Shown one piece after another: positions 46,886-59,226 of a stretch of 64,000 nt of DNA. The stretch spans positions 308,707 through 372,706 of the forward strand of contig MU839850.1 in the NCBI GenBank assembly GCA_030411725.1. The letters are read 5' to 3'. The position numbers and the translations under genes are program-made. The notes under the pieces were generated by a model. The model saw nothing but the letters and a program-made list of their open reading frames with translations. It was not told where the DNA came from and searched no databases. The first letter of the stretch is position 1, and each line of letters starts with the position of its first letter. This stretch comes from Echria macrotheca (Eukaryota; Ascomycota; Sordariomycetes; Sordariales; Schizotheciaceae).

Positions 46886-49800
46886 GAGCCACATTCAACA
46901 GCAGAACGTCGTCTACGCCTGGGGTTACAGGCCGAGCCTGACTCGCCCTTCCCCGCCTGTCGGTCGAAAACGGAAAGAGGGCATTCGGTCACCAGGCTAT
47001 CGACGGCCGGGCGCACAGTGGGAGGCCGGTTCCCCTCCATCTACACTAATTTGTGATGGGCTTCGTCTCCGCTCCGGCGCCCGCAGCCTTCGACACGGCT
47101 GTTGATGAAGCCGAAATCCCCTCCCGATGATGGAATCTTCCAGAGACGCTCGGTAGGGGGTTTGTTTATGAGGGAGCACGGTTTGGGAAAAGCCGCGAGG
47201 TCCAAGGGAGCTGTTGATAGGCCCGGGCGTGCCGGTGGGGAGCGACGAGTGGTTGTTGCACGTTCAAAAACAGGTTTTCAGAGTCTCACTATGCAGTCGT
47301 GCATGCAGGTTGGCGGGATTTTGGTCCCTTGCCCCAGACGATAAGAAAATGGCGGATGGAACGGTCAGAGGGTTCGATCAGTCCCGAGACGGAATGCTGC
47401 GGCTCACCCAGCTCGTCTGGGGAACGGGATGTGGTCTCGAACCTGACCGCTAACAGAATTAAACGCAGATCCGGGAGAGCTGCAGGAGTATTGTACGGTT
47501 CGGGTTACGATATTGTAGATCTCCTTTTATTCCTCTTCGGGGGCCAAAATAATGCGACATATGTGCTGATTTTCGACCCGGGGAACCACCGGTGGTCCTC
47601 CGACTGACGCCCAACTCTCGGCTCCATCGTGGAGTAAGTACCCTTCCGCCCTGGCGAATCCTTGGCAGCGGCCGGAACCAAGTGCTACGAGATTTGCTGG
47701 CAAAAAGCGGGAAATCCGATTAGTGTGCGTGTGATACTTGGGAGACCTGTCCGCCTCCGCCGAAGGCTGGGGGTCAACCGCGACGGGCCAAATCCAGCCG
47801 CCCGCAAGCGGGCAGAGGATGGCTGAGACGGACGAGAACCAAGCGCCTTTTTATTAGCAGCAGCACAGCAGGATCTCCGGCTTCCCGCTGCCACTTCGGC
47901 GTTGTGCCGGTATCCATATCTTGGCATCCGAGTACGGCACATCGGCGACAACGAACCTGCCTGAGCACATATGCGTACGGAGGTAGTGCAGGCTTGTTTC
48001 TTGGCTGTCGAGTAAAACAGCGTCAGGATCCCACTACTGTTCAACGGTCAGCAGACAGGCGTATCCTGGTGGCGGGGACAAACGGCTGTGGGTTGTCGAG
48101 GAGCGAAGGACGAGCGGACGGCATTTCCCACGATCGATCCGATGGCCAGATGGAAGCGGCGAGATCATCACGATTCCCGAGGCATCATTCTCACAGCACC
48201 ATACCATATATGCCAAGAGGTCCTGGGGACAATGGGCCGAGCAGTCTAGATGATTGGCCATGACACATCGGAATCGGTCGGACAGGAGGAGAGGGGGTCT
48301 TGCCTTTGCCGTGATGGACGCGGCAAACCATACCAGAACGGCTCCTCCGTTTCCCTCGCCGTACCAGGCTCCGGCTGGCCTCGCGGCGTGGATCAACCCC
48401 CCTAAGCATCTCAAGGCCCGAGCCGGAAGACGATGCGGATGCGACTGGAAGCATCATGGGAAAGGGGGACCAGGGCGATAAGCACGGCGACTGCGGGCCC
48501 GCAAAACCCCGCCGGCGAGTCCATAAAAAAGGGGTCGGTTCTCATATTGAACGGGGCGTTCGGAGTCATGGTCGGCGGCGGTCGGTGTGCGTGCTGAGTA
48601 GGGAGTCTTGGTCGAAATCTACTGTGCCGATTTCCGGTGGGCAGTTGGTGGTCGCGCCGAACGGAGTGGCATCCCTGCGCCGTGCCCCAAGTTGCCGCAC
48701 TCTGTATGCAGGGATCGCTGCAACAGTGAGCGGCGGCCACCACCACTTGGGCGTAACTATTCGGCTGCTGATCGTGAAATGTTCGAGATCGGATTTTGGA
48801 TCGAGGGAATCGAATTGCAAGTGTCGGTCGCTGCCAGCGTGGACGCGCATTTTATTAACGGCCCCTTCAATCCGCCCAACAGACATTGAGCCGGCGTCCG
48901 GAGCGTGGACGAGCGCCAAGGTTACCTGCATGTGCGGTGCTCCCGATGACGCCAAAATGAAGAACCGTCAGGCGGAATGACGTCGGCATGGCCAGCAGGG
49001 ACGTGTGTGGCGCCCCACTTTGTGCTGCGTGTCTGACGGAATGGCAGACGAGCAAACCCCTAAAATTCGGTTGGGAATGGCGGGGTCATCCACGCTCGAG
49101 GCCATCGGAGACGGACCTACCCCGCCTTGCCCTCCAGCCTTCTTTTCTGAGCTCTGCCATTGAGCTCGGGCAGCTCTCCCATGGCGCACTTGAGGGCCGA
49201 AGAGAAGCAGACCGATTGGAGAGAATAAGAGACGTCGCCTGTCAACCACGCGCCTTTGGGCTTCCAGACCCTCCAGTGGCTGGCTAGCTCAAGGAAGCTA
49301 TCGAGAAAAAAGCACCGCTCGAGAGGGGAAGCTGGCGCATCGCTCCGAGAGTCTGGGCGTCCCATGCCCGAAGAGAAAAAAAATGCAGGGCCTTGGTCAT
49401 ACCCAATCCTCGCACCCAGGGATGAGGGCCTGCAGCAAACAAGGCCGGAGCGGGCAGTCCGGTATCGTGGCCGGTCCATTTATTAGTGTCGACGGTCTCG
49501 TGGTGTCGACTCATGGCTGCCGCGACACGCGATGCGGAGAGGGAGTCCCTGCATCACCTGCTCAGCCCTGTGTACCAAGCGTTTACAACCTCGAATGACG
49601 CCTTCCGTGATTGAGAAGATGATGCGCTGATCGAAGATGCGGCTGAAGCCTTAAGACGTGAGCATGGCCTGTCCCTCAGCTCTGGGCTAACCGATGAAGA
49701 TGTGGGAGACGGGCCAGAGTGGTAATCTGGTTCGATGATTATACCTGTCTCGGCTCAGCATGGTACTGCTGCTACAGTAGCTGGCTGTTAAACCACGGCA

Positions 49801-51377
49801 CATTGCACATGAGACAAACCGATGAGGAAAAAGTGGGTAGCCGGAGCACATCTTCGAGGAAGAAGCCTACACAGTAGAGCACAGCTCTTGCTTGCATGGA
49901 AATGCTGGGGTTTTATTTTGCGAAGCACAGCTGCAAAATAGTTCACCTGTGATAAAACTCCCTAACTTCACCATGGGGCAAACTCTGTTTGGCGTATACA
50001 ATGAACCCTTCGCGATGGCGCCTTCAGTGCCAAAACACCTCGTGACCTTGCAGAATCTATTTCATCTAGTCCCCAAGTTGGGTTGAGACACTGGTCTTCT
50101 CGAGAGGATTCTCCCCTCTCGAAGGAACTGGCGACAGCGGGTTTGCCCCTGGCGGGGTCATACGCAATGGGAGACAAAGAGAAGAACATGGAAATGTGGA
50201 AGCAGGCACTTTTAGCTGAGGCGGACTAGTCTACGGCTTCGTTGTTGGCAACTTTATCTCCCAAATCGGCCGCTGCGTAGTTGCAACGCGTCTCATCAAC
50301 CTCGACCGCCTTGTCCTGGCTGCTTCCTACGATTTCGGGTCTTGCTTGGTACCTGATCCCTCCCGTGCTCTAGCGTGGCCGGCAGGTCCCCGTTCTTCTG
50401 AGCTGGTGGGCTGCGCGTACACAGTAGGTACTCGACATCCCCCCCACTTCGTCGAGCTCTGTCATCACCTCACGGCGTTTACCCCCCCCCCTACCACCCC
50501 CCTTCCGGTACATCTCCTTCTCTCAACCCCGCTGCAAAATTCACCCTCGCAACCCATCACACCTGCTACATTAGTCGTCCTCCGACTCTGACCCGAACTG
50601 CACCTGTTCCCAGTCCGTCCCAACGCGCCCAGCTGGAAACCTTCCTGTGCTCTCTCGGTCCCGGCAATACCTTCTTCAGTCCTCCTGGTAAGTGCTTGCT
50701 TGCCCTTGGATGCCAAGCGTCACCCCACTTGCCCTCCGCACGCCGGTCACTTGTTAACGCGCACCACAGGCCGAACACTCTCCTCCCCACCCTTGCGTCT
50801 GTACTTTCCCTCGTCGAACACCGGCTGCTCATCTGTTCTGCTTGAGCGGATCCTGGACATCGTCCCGCCCGCAGCCCCAACCACAACAGCGTCTGTGCTC
50901 AGCCTGCCCGTCAATGTAAGTCAAGAAGTTGGCTCTTTCCTCCTCCCACCCATCGCCCTCCCGTCGTGCTCTGCTCCCCCTTTCGCCGAAGCAGCGCCGC
51001 CTTGTGTTGATACCCGAGACCCTTGCGCCCGCGGCTGCAAGCACTGGGAGGGCTATTCAGCCCCTCCCCCCTGGTTACGCAAGGCCCCCGGGGTACTTAA
51101 GCTGTAGACGCCTACCCACGCGGGTCGGACCTGTGGTGGGAACTGCGACCTCTGACCCGACTGGGCTGGCCTCCTGTTTCTTGCCGACCTGTGCTGCGAG
51201 CCGCGTGCTGCCATGGAGGACACACGCGACCATTTTCGTCCCGGGCCGCCCGAGAGCGACGATGGGGTTGGTGGACCCAAGAGAGGTTCCCCAGGGGGAG
51301 CCATGCCGAGTGTCGAGTGTCTGGACGTGTTGCTGACTTGTTTTGTGTACTCCTAGTCTGACGGAACCTGGTCCAAG
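46886..51377. other. Long gene-poor stretch ending in the spliced leader of the Ypd1 gene
   Basis: About 4.5 kb without a supported coding gene. Short frames occur on both strands but lack domains and splice context. The last 800 bases look like a spliced 5' leader of the Ypd1 gene: a gtaagt donor near 50690 with a ccacag acceptor near 50770, and a gtaagt donor near 50916 with a cctag acceptor near 51356. The rest shows nothing recognisable. Confidence 0.5.
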
Positions 51378-51955
51378 ATGCCTGACTTCGGTGACCACGT
51401 CGATGACAACACCTTCAGCCAGATCCTGGAGATGGACGAGGAGTCCCACGACTTCAGCATGCCGCTCGTATACAACTTTTTCGAGCAGGCGGATGAGACA
51501 TTCGACAAGATGGAACTCGCGCTGTAAGTCATTTGTCTAGCGAAACACGCCGCCCTCTGATATGGCACCTATGCTCCCACGTTGCACTTGTAGGGCTTGT
51601 TATTTTCTTTGACTTCAAGCCAACTGGAAGGCGAAGCGTGTTTACAACGCGCACAGACATGCCGAGTCAAAGGCTAACAGTGATGGCCGGCAGTAAACAT
51701 AAGGACCTCAGAGAGCTATCTCGACTTGGCCACTTCCTGAAAGGATCTTCAGCGACGTTGGGCTTTACCCGGATTAAGGATAGTTGCCAGATCATTCAGC
51801 AATACGGCAACAATCAGACCGTCGATGGCGCTCCCGAGCCTGATGACGAAGTCTGCTTGGCCAAGGTCAGCGAGGCCTTGCAAACAGTCAAGGATGACAA
51901 GGCAATACTCGAAAGAACGATGCAACGTTTCTTCGGCGCCGATAGCCCTAACTAA
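51378..51955 (+). CDS. YPD1: Histidine phosphotransfer protein Ypd1/HPT-1
   Basis: Relays phosphate from hybrid histidine kinases to the response regulators Ssk1/RRG-1 and Skn7/RRG-2, controlling the HOG osmotic MAP kinase route. Two exons (51378-51523 and 51694-51955) give 135 residues from this ATG. The HPt four-helix domain is clear: FSQILEMDEESHDFSMPLV, FFEQADETFDKMELAL, then the active site SRLGHFLKGSSATLG with phospho-accepting His62, and the final helices. Family members often have a longer, low-complexity N-terminus. The upstream exons are open for some length (PTTTASVLSLPVN, then SDGTWSK) but I found no in-frame ATG there, so the start is the least certain part. Confidence 0.9.
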
Positions 51956-52967
51956 TGGACCTCGTCTCGTCACAGTCCAGTCCTGACTCGCTCTTCTGTC
52001 CTATATCCTTGAGGCAGTAGCCAGCATAAGCAACAACGGTTGGCTATTGATAAAGTCGGGACATGTCTGTTGTTGGGTAGCTGAGGAGCGAGTAAAGGGC
52101 CAGGACAGACGGACGGGATAGCTGACATGGGATTGGCGTTTACCGTCGACGTGGTACCCTGTTGATGGTAGCCCGCCTAGGGGGCATATGGGTCATCACG
52201 GCACTTGGATTTGGAGCGGGAGTCGGCTGGTGGTCACTGTATCGAGAAGAGAAGGGGCTCGAGTTTTGGTGGAGGGGGGCAACCGGCGGACGAGTCGGGC
52301 TGACTGGGCGGAAGTCCTGGCTTTTCGGTTCTTTCCATTCCTTGTTGATGGTTGTCGCAAGCCTGGCGCTCTTCATGGTCATGTTCCACTTTTGGGGGGG
52401 TGTAGTGAGTGGCCGGGACTTTCCGTCTCTGCAGCGTGTCCGCATGCATCACAAAGCTGTACAACATAGCTAAGCATTACAGGAGTCACCCGTTACATTC
52501 AGTAGTTCTCGTCCCTGAAGACCAAGTAGCCAGCACACACAAGTAGAGATGTATTTCTGTCGTGTGCGGGTGTTCTCTGCGAACACAGTTTCCGCACAGT
52601 GCATACACGGACTGGACCCTGATTTCGATCTCTTTGGCCACCCGGTATCTTGCAACTGCCATAAGATCTCACTTTCACCCGTGCTTGCGTTGGGCTTTCT
52701 CCAAAAACTCAAAGTCGACAATCAAGTAGAGTTTTGGATTGCCAGTTTCTGGACAACCAGACTCTGTTGTTCTGTCGTCTGTCCCCAGGCACCAAGGGGC
52801 CGGGAAACGGCGAAAGAATTCACGACACTCGATCCTGGCAAGCCTGGACGCCCACCTGGACACTTTGAAGAATACAGAAACAGGAAGAAGTCTGGACCAA
52901 AAGATCAAACCCACAAATTCGAAATCATACCTACCTACTTTCCTCTTTTTTTACCCAGGTACCAAAA
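51956..52967. other. Intergenic region
   Basis: 3' flank of the Ypd1 gene and promoter of the next gene on the same strand. A short hydrophobic frame (52165-52473) is not supported as a gene. Confidence 0.5.
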
Positions 52968-53705
52968 ATGCCGCCCAAACCACCGCCACCGACACACTTC
53001 CTCTGCATTCCCCTCGTCACGCAGACCTCGCGCCCCCAGCTGGCGCGTAGCATAGCCGCCTTCCGGTCCGACGTATGCAACCCTTCCGGCTTTGGGATTC
53101 CCGAGGACGCGGTCCGGCCCGTGGGCACTTTACATCTCACGCTCGGCGTTTTTAGTTTTCCGCGCAACGAGGGGCTGGACAAGGCTGTTGAGCTGCTGAA
53201 AAGTCTTAGGCTGCGGGAGATTTGGGATGGGATTGGGTCCAGGGGTGTTATGCCGGGGGCTGAATCAGAGGCAGGAAAGGGAGGGCAAGGGGAGGATATG
53301 AGGATTACGCTGAGGGGGTTGAGGAGTATGCAGACGCCAGTGAGCAAGGCGAGTGTGCTGTACGCGCCGCCGGTGGATACGACGGGGAGGGTGCAGGGGT
53401 TTTGTGAGGCGGTTCGGGGGAGGTTTTTGGAGGAGGGGGTGATGAGCGAGGAGAAGAGGGCGTTGTTGTTGCATGCTACGGTGGTGAATACGATCTATGT
53501 CAAGGGGGAGCGGAGGGGGAAGGGGAGGAGAGGGGAAAAGGTGACGGTGGATGCGACGGGGGTGTTGGATCGGTATGAGGACGAGGTCTGGATGGAGGAT
53601 GTCAAGGTCGAGGGGGTTGCGATCTGTAAGATGGGGGCCAAGCCGGTCGTGGTGGATGGGGTTGAGGATCAGGCTTATGAGGTGGTTGCCGAGGTCGGCT
53701 TCTGA
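52968..53705 (+). CDS. AKAP7-like 2H phosphoesterase domain protein
   Basis: Single exon, 245 residues. Member of the 2H phosphoesterase superfamily close to the AKAP7 NLS / ASCC1 domain: two H-x-T motifs, HLTLG (His56, Thr58) and HATVV (His169, Thr171), placed as needed for the paired active site. Related proteins cleave 2',5'- or cyclic phosphodiesters in RNA; the substrate here is unknown. The start ATG has an A at -3 (aaaaatgcc). There is no signal peptide. The central part is Gly/Arg/Glu-rich. Confidence 0.88.
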   Translation: MPPKPPPPTHFLCIPLVTQTSRPQLARSIAAFRSDVCNPSGFGIPEDAVRPVGTLHLTLGVFSFPRNEGLDKAVELLKSLRLREIWDGIGSRGVMPGAESEAGKGGQGEDMRITLRGLRSMQTPVSKASVLYAPPVDTTGRVQGFCEAVRGRFLEEGVMSEEKRALLLHATVVNTIYVKGERRGKGRRGEKVTVDATGVLDRYEDEVWMEDVKVEGVAICKMGAKPVVVDGVEDQAYEVVAEVGF

Positions 53706-54242
53706 CTGGGTCCGGATGTCCCGTTGATGGCTCATCCAGGGGGAAAATGGAAAAATCACAGAAAAAAAAAGGAATTTCGAGAAGTCGAAAGGAATCTTGA
53801 ATCAAGGGTCCAACATCCCCAGATCGATCGGCACATCGGGAGATCTGAATATCCCCGGGGCCCTGCCCCTGTAAGTAGGGCTGCTCAGCCGCTTACCTAC
53901 CCCGCCAAGGCAACCAACTCCAACCTCAGCTCATCACCCAGGCCGCACTTTGCGGGAGCCTAGGTAGCAATTCGACGACACGACAATCCGCGAATTGCCT
54001 GCCCTCCCAGGCAGCCGTATTCAACATTCGCCTCTTTGGAATTGTCAGCAGCAGTATCAGCAGCATTGACGCAGCAACGAGGGTAGTTTAAGTTCGCCGG
54101 GCGGACAAAACAGACTCGACAAAATCACGATGGCATGAATCGGTGATGTCTTTACGCACAACTACTTTGCACCGCGATCTCCTTGAATCTTAGAAGCGGC
54201 TCTATTATCCCAGAAAGATAGACGAATAACTAAACCGACTTG
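53706..54242. other. Intergenic region
   Basis: 3' flank and promoter between two genes on the same strand. No gene is seen. Confidence 0.5.
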
Positions 54243-55809
54243 ATGCCTCGCAAGACCATGACACCGCCCGAGAAGCGTCGTGTGCCCACGCCGGGCGGGA
54301 CAACAGGATCGCCCTCACGTCCACCACGAACCTCACCTCTCCACGCCGCCTCGACTTCTTCATCTCGGCACCAAGGGACTACCAACAACACCACATCCTC
54401 CTCGAGCAACCCCATGGTCCTCGCACCCCCTCCCCGCGCAGCCCTAAGCGGCACATCCTCCCCCTCCCCCGACGACCGCCGAAACACTTCTTCTTCGCCC
54501 CAAAACAATCTCGCCCCATCAGAATCATCAGCCATATCCACAGTCGCAGCCGCAGCCGCTGCTGCAGCGACCCAAGTCCTCCGCGACAAAGACCAGCGCA
54601 TAGCCGAGCTCGAACGCGAGCTGTCCCTGATGGAGTCTGTGTTCACCCGCGAACTAGATAAACTCTCTCGGGCCGAGAGCGAGTCCTCGTCCGCATGGCA
54701 GGCGCGGTGTGGGGCGCTACAAGCGAGGGCTGAGAGCCTGGAGGGCGAGATCCGCGCGCTGCGGGACCGTCATTTCCAACAAGACGAAAAAGAGGAGCTC
54801 CGAAGAAGGTTGGAGGAGGCACGGCGTGAGGCGGCGCAACGGGAGGAGGAGGTGAGGGAGCTGAGGGGGCAGGTTCGGGGGTTGAAGGAGTGGGTTAGTA
54901 CGAGCACACGGAGTGACGGGGCGGGTGTGGTTACGGATGATGAGATTGGGCTGGCGATGACGAGGTTGGGGAATGAGTTGCAGAATTGGGTTTTGGTGAA
55001 TTTGAGGCGGGCCAGGATTGGTATGTCACTCTTCTTTGGAGACGAAAAAGGGATAGGGGTGATGGCTAACATGAGACAGACATCTCCAGGGCGGACGAAG
55101 CCACGGTAGCCGAGCTGGCGCGGCTGGTGCCCATGTACGAGGACGTCGTCCAGACCTCCAAAGTGCACCTCATACAGTCCCTCGTGTCACGGCTGCTGGT
55201 GGACCTGGTGTTTGATGCCTATTTTGTTGGGTTATCGGCCGACCAAGCCAAACAACTCACGCAGGTCGAGACATTCCTCTCATCTTTCGGTAACGATGGC
55301 CTATTTCATTCGTTTACTCAAAGTACGCTGAGCTAACCAAGCCGACAGCATCCTCTCCGGAACCCATCAACCAATGGCGATCGCACACGCTCACGATACT
55401 CAAGCGAGACGCAGGCCAGCGGCTCCAAGAGGAGACATCGCGGACCATCGACACCATTCTACACAAAGTTAACGGCATCATCTTCGCCATTAGTGACACG
55501 CCCGCCAGCGAGCCGCGTGACCAGGGCCTGCGGGCGCTCGTGGCCGGAGCTATTGACCTCGCCCGGCTGCTGGTCGTGCAAAAGGCCATCTTCAAGGTCT
55601 CCATGCCCGAGATCCTCCCTCACCAACGCACCCTCTTTGACGCCGCCACGATGGAGGATCTGGGCGGCGAAGACGATGACGGGCTCGACGACCGCGAGAT
55701 CTCGTGCGTTGCTTTTCCCGGGATCATCAAGCGCGGCGACGAGAGCGGCGGCCACTTACAGTACAGGAATGTGATAGCCAAGGCCAAGGTTCTGTGTAGC
55801 CCGGAATGA
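54243..55809 (+). CDS. Uncharacterised fungal coiled-coil protein
   Basis: Three exons (54243-55020, 55080-55289, 55349-55809) give 482 residues. The N-terminal 115 residues are Ser/Thr/Pro-rich and disordered with an alanine run (TVAAAAAAAAT). A coiled coil spans about 115-225 (RIAELERELSLMESVFTREL to EEEVRELRGQVRGLKEWV). A conserved-looking C-terminal domain follows (LGNELQNWVLVNLRRARIDI, VHLIQSLVSRLLVDLVFDAY, VNGIIFAISDTPAS). No function is recognised. The first ATG of the frame is used; the codon before it is TTG. Confidence 0.82.
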
Positions 55810-58211
55810 GCCAAGAAAAAGATCCAACTTGTTGACGATATCCTCTAGCCTTACTGGCTCCAAGCTCGAACCCAGGCCACCCGGCTAACGCATTGATACC
55901 ATATTATGGATGCGGAGTCTGACTGATCAGTACGACCCGAGTCCGTGGGGTGTGGTCGTTATCGTTGCCGGCCGGTTGGGCGGTGTTTGTGTTACCCCTA
56001 CCGGGCCCCGAGTCAGACCCGACCCGGCGACGTGGAAGCCCGAGCTAGCTCGGAAGGAAATGTCCAATGCGACATTACTCGTCGGGCCATACTCGCTTAG
56101 ATATTGGTTGGAGCACGCGAGCTTGGATATCCTCCATAGTTCGGACCGGCTCCTGTCCGAGCTCCAAGAACCGCCATTGCTCACGCCGTGAGCCGCAATC
56201 CTGCAGTTTCAACCACAAATTTTCAGTCTGGGGACATGGCCACAGTACCCGAGCCGCGCTAAGCTCGGCGGCTTGAATAAATAAATGTCGGCTCCGCTGG
56301 ATCGATAGTCCTGCGCATGACCGGCGTATGCATGCAAGTTCACGTAGGAAGTTGTGGTCGCCTCTGATACGCGACGCTCGCAGCCCCCGTCCCAATTGGC
56401 CGGAGCCGGCACCGCAGAGCCTCTGGCCAGAAACATCACGCTCCTCACTCCAGCGGCGGCGGCGGATCAGTCGCAACATCGCGGCATCGCATCGCGAACC
56501 ATTAGTTCTGGTTGCGCGGTCGTCGGCAGCACCGTGTTTGCGCACGATGTTGGGAGTTCGCAGCAACTGATTGGCTCTGGTTCGACACGGATCGGCCATG
56601 AGTGGAGGGATAGCGACCTGCATGACATGATTGGAGGTGGGTTGGGTGAAGTCGACGGAGCATGATATGGCCAAAATAGAACCATCAACACGCAGATCAC
56701 CACGGCATGTTTGCCGAATGACGCGCTATCACGCAAGGAACCTTTGCAACTCCAACCCTCACCGCCTTGAATCGGCATCGCCCGATGGCATCTCGTCCAT
56801 CGACCATTCATCTCTGGCGGTCTGCGGCTCAACAGTAGCCAGACGGCCACGTAAGACATTCAGAATCTAGACCCTATACATAGGATCCGAATGCATGTTG
56901 CCATGTCGTGTCGAGCGCGCCGAGACAGGATGCGGTGACCAGACACCGTCGAAGCTGGGTGGTGGTAACATGTTTGCCGGAAGGATTCGTAAACATACGT
57001 CTCCCAATCCGCAGCCAAGGAACAGGAGCCAGACTGCGCATGCAACCGCACGGAGAAGCAAAGACCTGCAGCGATAGCTCGATGCTCGATAGGATACCAA
57101 CGGGCCAAACAGTCGTCCGCTGCAGAAGCACGCCGGCGTTTTCGTCAGCAAATTCCCTCTTGTGGCGTCCAAGCCATCGAACAACCAGGCGCGAAGAAGA
57201 AGAGTCACCATATCCCAACTGGACGTCTTCTCTGCAGAATGAGCGCCGACCACCCGGGTGTGGTCTGTCTGGGATAGATGGACGCACGGATGCGTGAAGA
57301 GGTGTGACATGAAGAGAGATGCAGGAAAAGGAAATGCGGTGGATGGAGAAGACCAATACACTTGGAGGACAAGGTCACAGTGAAGTTCGGGATGAGGGAC
57401 GGAAGAAGATCGAGGGGTGGGCCGACCAGAGTGGCCGCTTGTAACGGGGGTATATCGCGTTGGGTGGTGAGCGCGATGGAGAAAGCGCATCTGGAAATCG
57501 TAAGGGGGCTTTGGTTGGAAATGGAAATGTAAAAAGGCAAACGCCCCCAACGGGGGGGAGGGATAAGGGGAATTTCCATCATCGCTTTTCCTTCCCTTAC
57601 CCAAAGATCTCCTCAGCTTATTGTGCCTTCATATTCCGTTGCATCCAGTATCAGCTTCTTCTCCCCAACCCAGATCGCTTGCTTCAGTGCAAGTCAGCAA
57701 GCAACCCAACACCGGCAACGGAGACTTCTCCGCCAAAGCGCTTGGTCGCGAAAATACCGATATACGGCTGCCGCTAAAAGCAAATCACATCCGGAAATCG
57801 GGCATATCCCCTCTGCCGCAAACTGCAACTGCAGGGTGACTCGATTTGACTTGGAGAGCGGCCTGGACTCCCAGACCATCCCCCCCTCCTCAAAACTTCG
57901 ATCCTCCCCGTCCATCAGCCCATCAAGCTTTTGGCTGGTCGTTGGATCCGACTCTCCCTATTTTCCTTCCAATTCGTCTGAGAGAGAAAAGCTGTCGTCG
58001 GGTTTCCCCTTTTTCTTTTCCATTGCGCGGATTCGTGGCCCTGGCTGGCCGAACCCGAACCCGCCGTTGAAAAGAGCTGGTCGATCCGGCCGCCAACCCG
58101 TCCGGTTAGGCATTACCCCCAATCGGGATCACTTGCACCCCGATCCCGCGCGCACCTTGCCACCCCGCCTGCCGATCCAGTATACAGCCGCGATTTTTTT
58201 TGGTTTCCGCC
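55810..58211. other. Gene-poor intergenic region
   Basis: 2.4 kb with only short, domain-free open frames. The last few hundred bases before 58212 are pyrimidine-rich on the plus strand and probably form the leader of the next gene. Confidence 0.5.
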
Positions 58212-59060
58212 ATGGCCTCAATCCATCCCCAGGACATCCTCGCCTTTTGCAGACAACATTCGCACGATGACAACGCTTGGTCGCCGCTGACTGACAATCC
58301 TATTCCCCGGTACGCGAGCACATCCCTTGGCGAATCGACGACCACCGACGGATCGACCGACGAGGCTGCAGAGTATACCACTGCCCCCAGTTCGGTCTCG
58401 CAATCCCGCTACTCGCAGCAGACTCTCTACTCGATGGATCCGTCGTCCGTCTTCGACCGCGGCACCGAGAGCGTCCACTCGTACAGTGTCAGCTCCGCGC
58501 CCTCTCGGCGTCCTCGACGTCCAGCCTTCGACGAGCAGTTCGCAGTAGCCGCACCTCCCCCTCCTCCTCCTCGGCTGTGGTGCGAGTTCCGCGACCTGCA
58601 GAGCTGTCCGTTCGAGAGCGACGACTTCGACGAGTGGGTGCTGCACCACTACAGCGGCCATCTGGGCAGCCGATTGCCCACCCGATCGATATGCTGGTTC
58701 TGCGACTATCCCTTCGACGTCGAGGCGCCCGCGAGCGCCGCGCAGCGCCGGCACATATTCGACCGGCGCATGCAGCATGTGGCTAGCCACATATACGACG
58801 ACGAGGGTTTAGGTATCGAGAGAATGCGCCCCGACTTCCATATGATCCAGCACATACACCGGCTGGGCCAGCTCGACGCTGCGACGTACGCCAAGGCTAT
58901 GGACTACTCGGAGCTGCCGGACGAGCTGAGGCCGCCGCCTGAGGAGCCTGATTATCGTTCAGCCGGTGTTGCGTATGATGCGAGGCCGAGGGTGTATGAC
59001 CAGGCGAGGGAGGACCGGAGGAGACGGAAGGAGAAGGAGGGGAAGAAGAGGAGGCGGTAA
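58212..59060 (+). CDS. Double zinc-finger-like fungal protein, unknown function
   Basis: Single exon, 282 residues. The first 110 residues are Ser/Thr-rich and disordered, followed by a polyproline run (APPPPPPPRL). Two finger-like units follow: Cys124 and Cys132 with His145/146 and His150 (LWCEFRDLQSCPFESDDFDE), and Cys161-x2-Cys164 with His189-x3-His193 (CWFCDYPFDVEAP to QHVASHI). The spacings are atypical for C2H2 fingers. The C-terminus is strongly basic (RRRRKEKEGKKRRR), suitable for nuclear import. DNA or RNA binding is only inferred. Confidence 0.8.
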   Translation: MASIHPQDILAFCRQHSHDDNAWSPLTDNPIPRYASTSLGESTTTDGSTDEAAEYTTAPSSVSQSRYSQQTLYSMDPSSVFDRGTESVHSYSVSSAPSRRPRRPAFDEQFAVAAPPPPPPRLWCEFRDLQSCPFESDDFDEWVLHHYSGHLGSRLPTRSICWFCDYPFDVEAPASAAQRRHIFDRRMQHVASHIYDDEGLGIERMRPDFHMIQHIHRLGQLDAATYAKAMDYSELPDELRPPPEEPDYRSAGVAYDARPRVYDQAREDRRRRKEKEGKKRRR

Positions 59061-59183
59061 ATGGACGGCTCTCCGCAGCAGACTTCAGGCGGAGAGGGCT
59101 TCACACTTGTTGCCTTGCCCCCCTTTTGGGCATTTGTAAAGTTGCGTCGGGACAAGGGGTGAGGGAGGTGTCACTTGACCACG

Positions 59184-59186
<3 letters not shown>

Positions 59187-59222
<36 letters not shown>
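59187..59222. repeat. (GT)n microsatellite
   Basis: Eighteen uninterrupted GT units. Confidence 0.95.

Positions 59223-59226
<4 letters not shown>

Noticed and set aside
47640..47760. Possible dispersed 5S rRNA gene
   Set aside because: A few words resemble 5S (gtgatacttgggagacc) but the internal promoter boxes and pairing of the ends are absent.
52165..52473. Hydrophobic frame of about 100 codons after the Ypd1 gene
   Set aside because: Lies within the likely 3' UTR and has no recognisable family; hydrophobic content arises from T-rich sequence.
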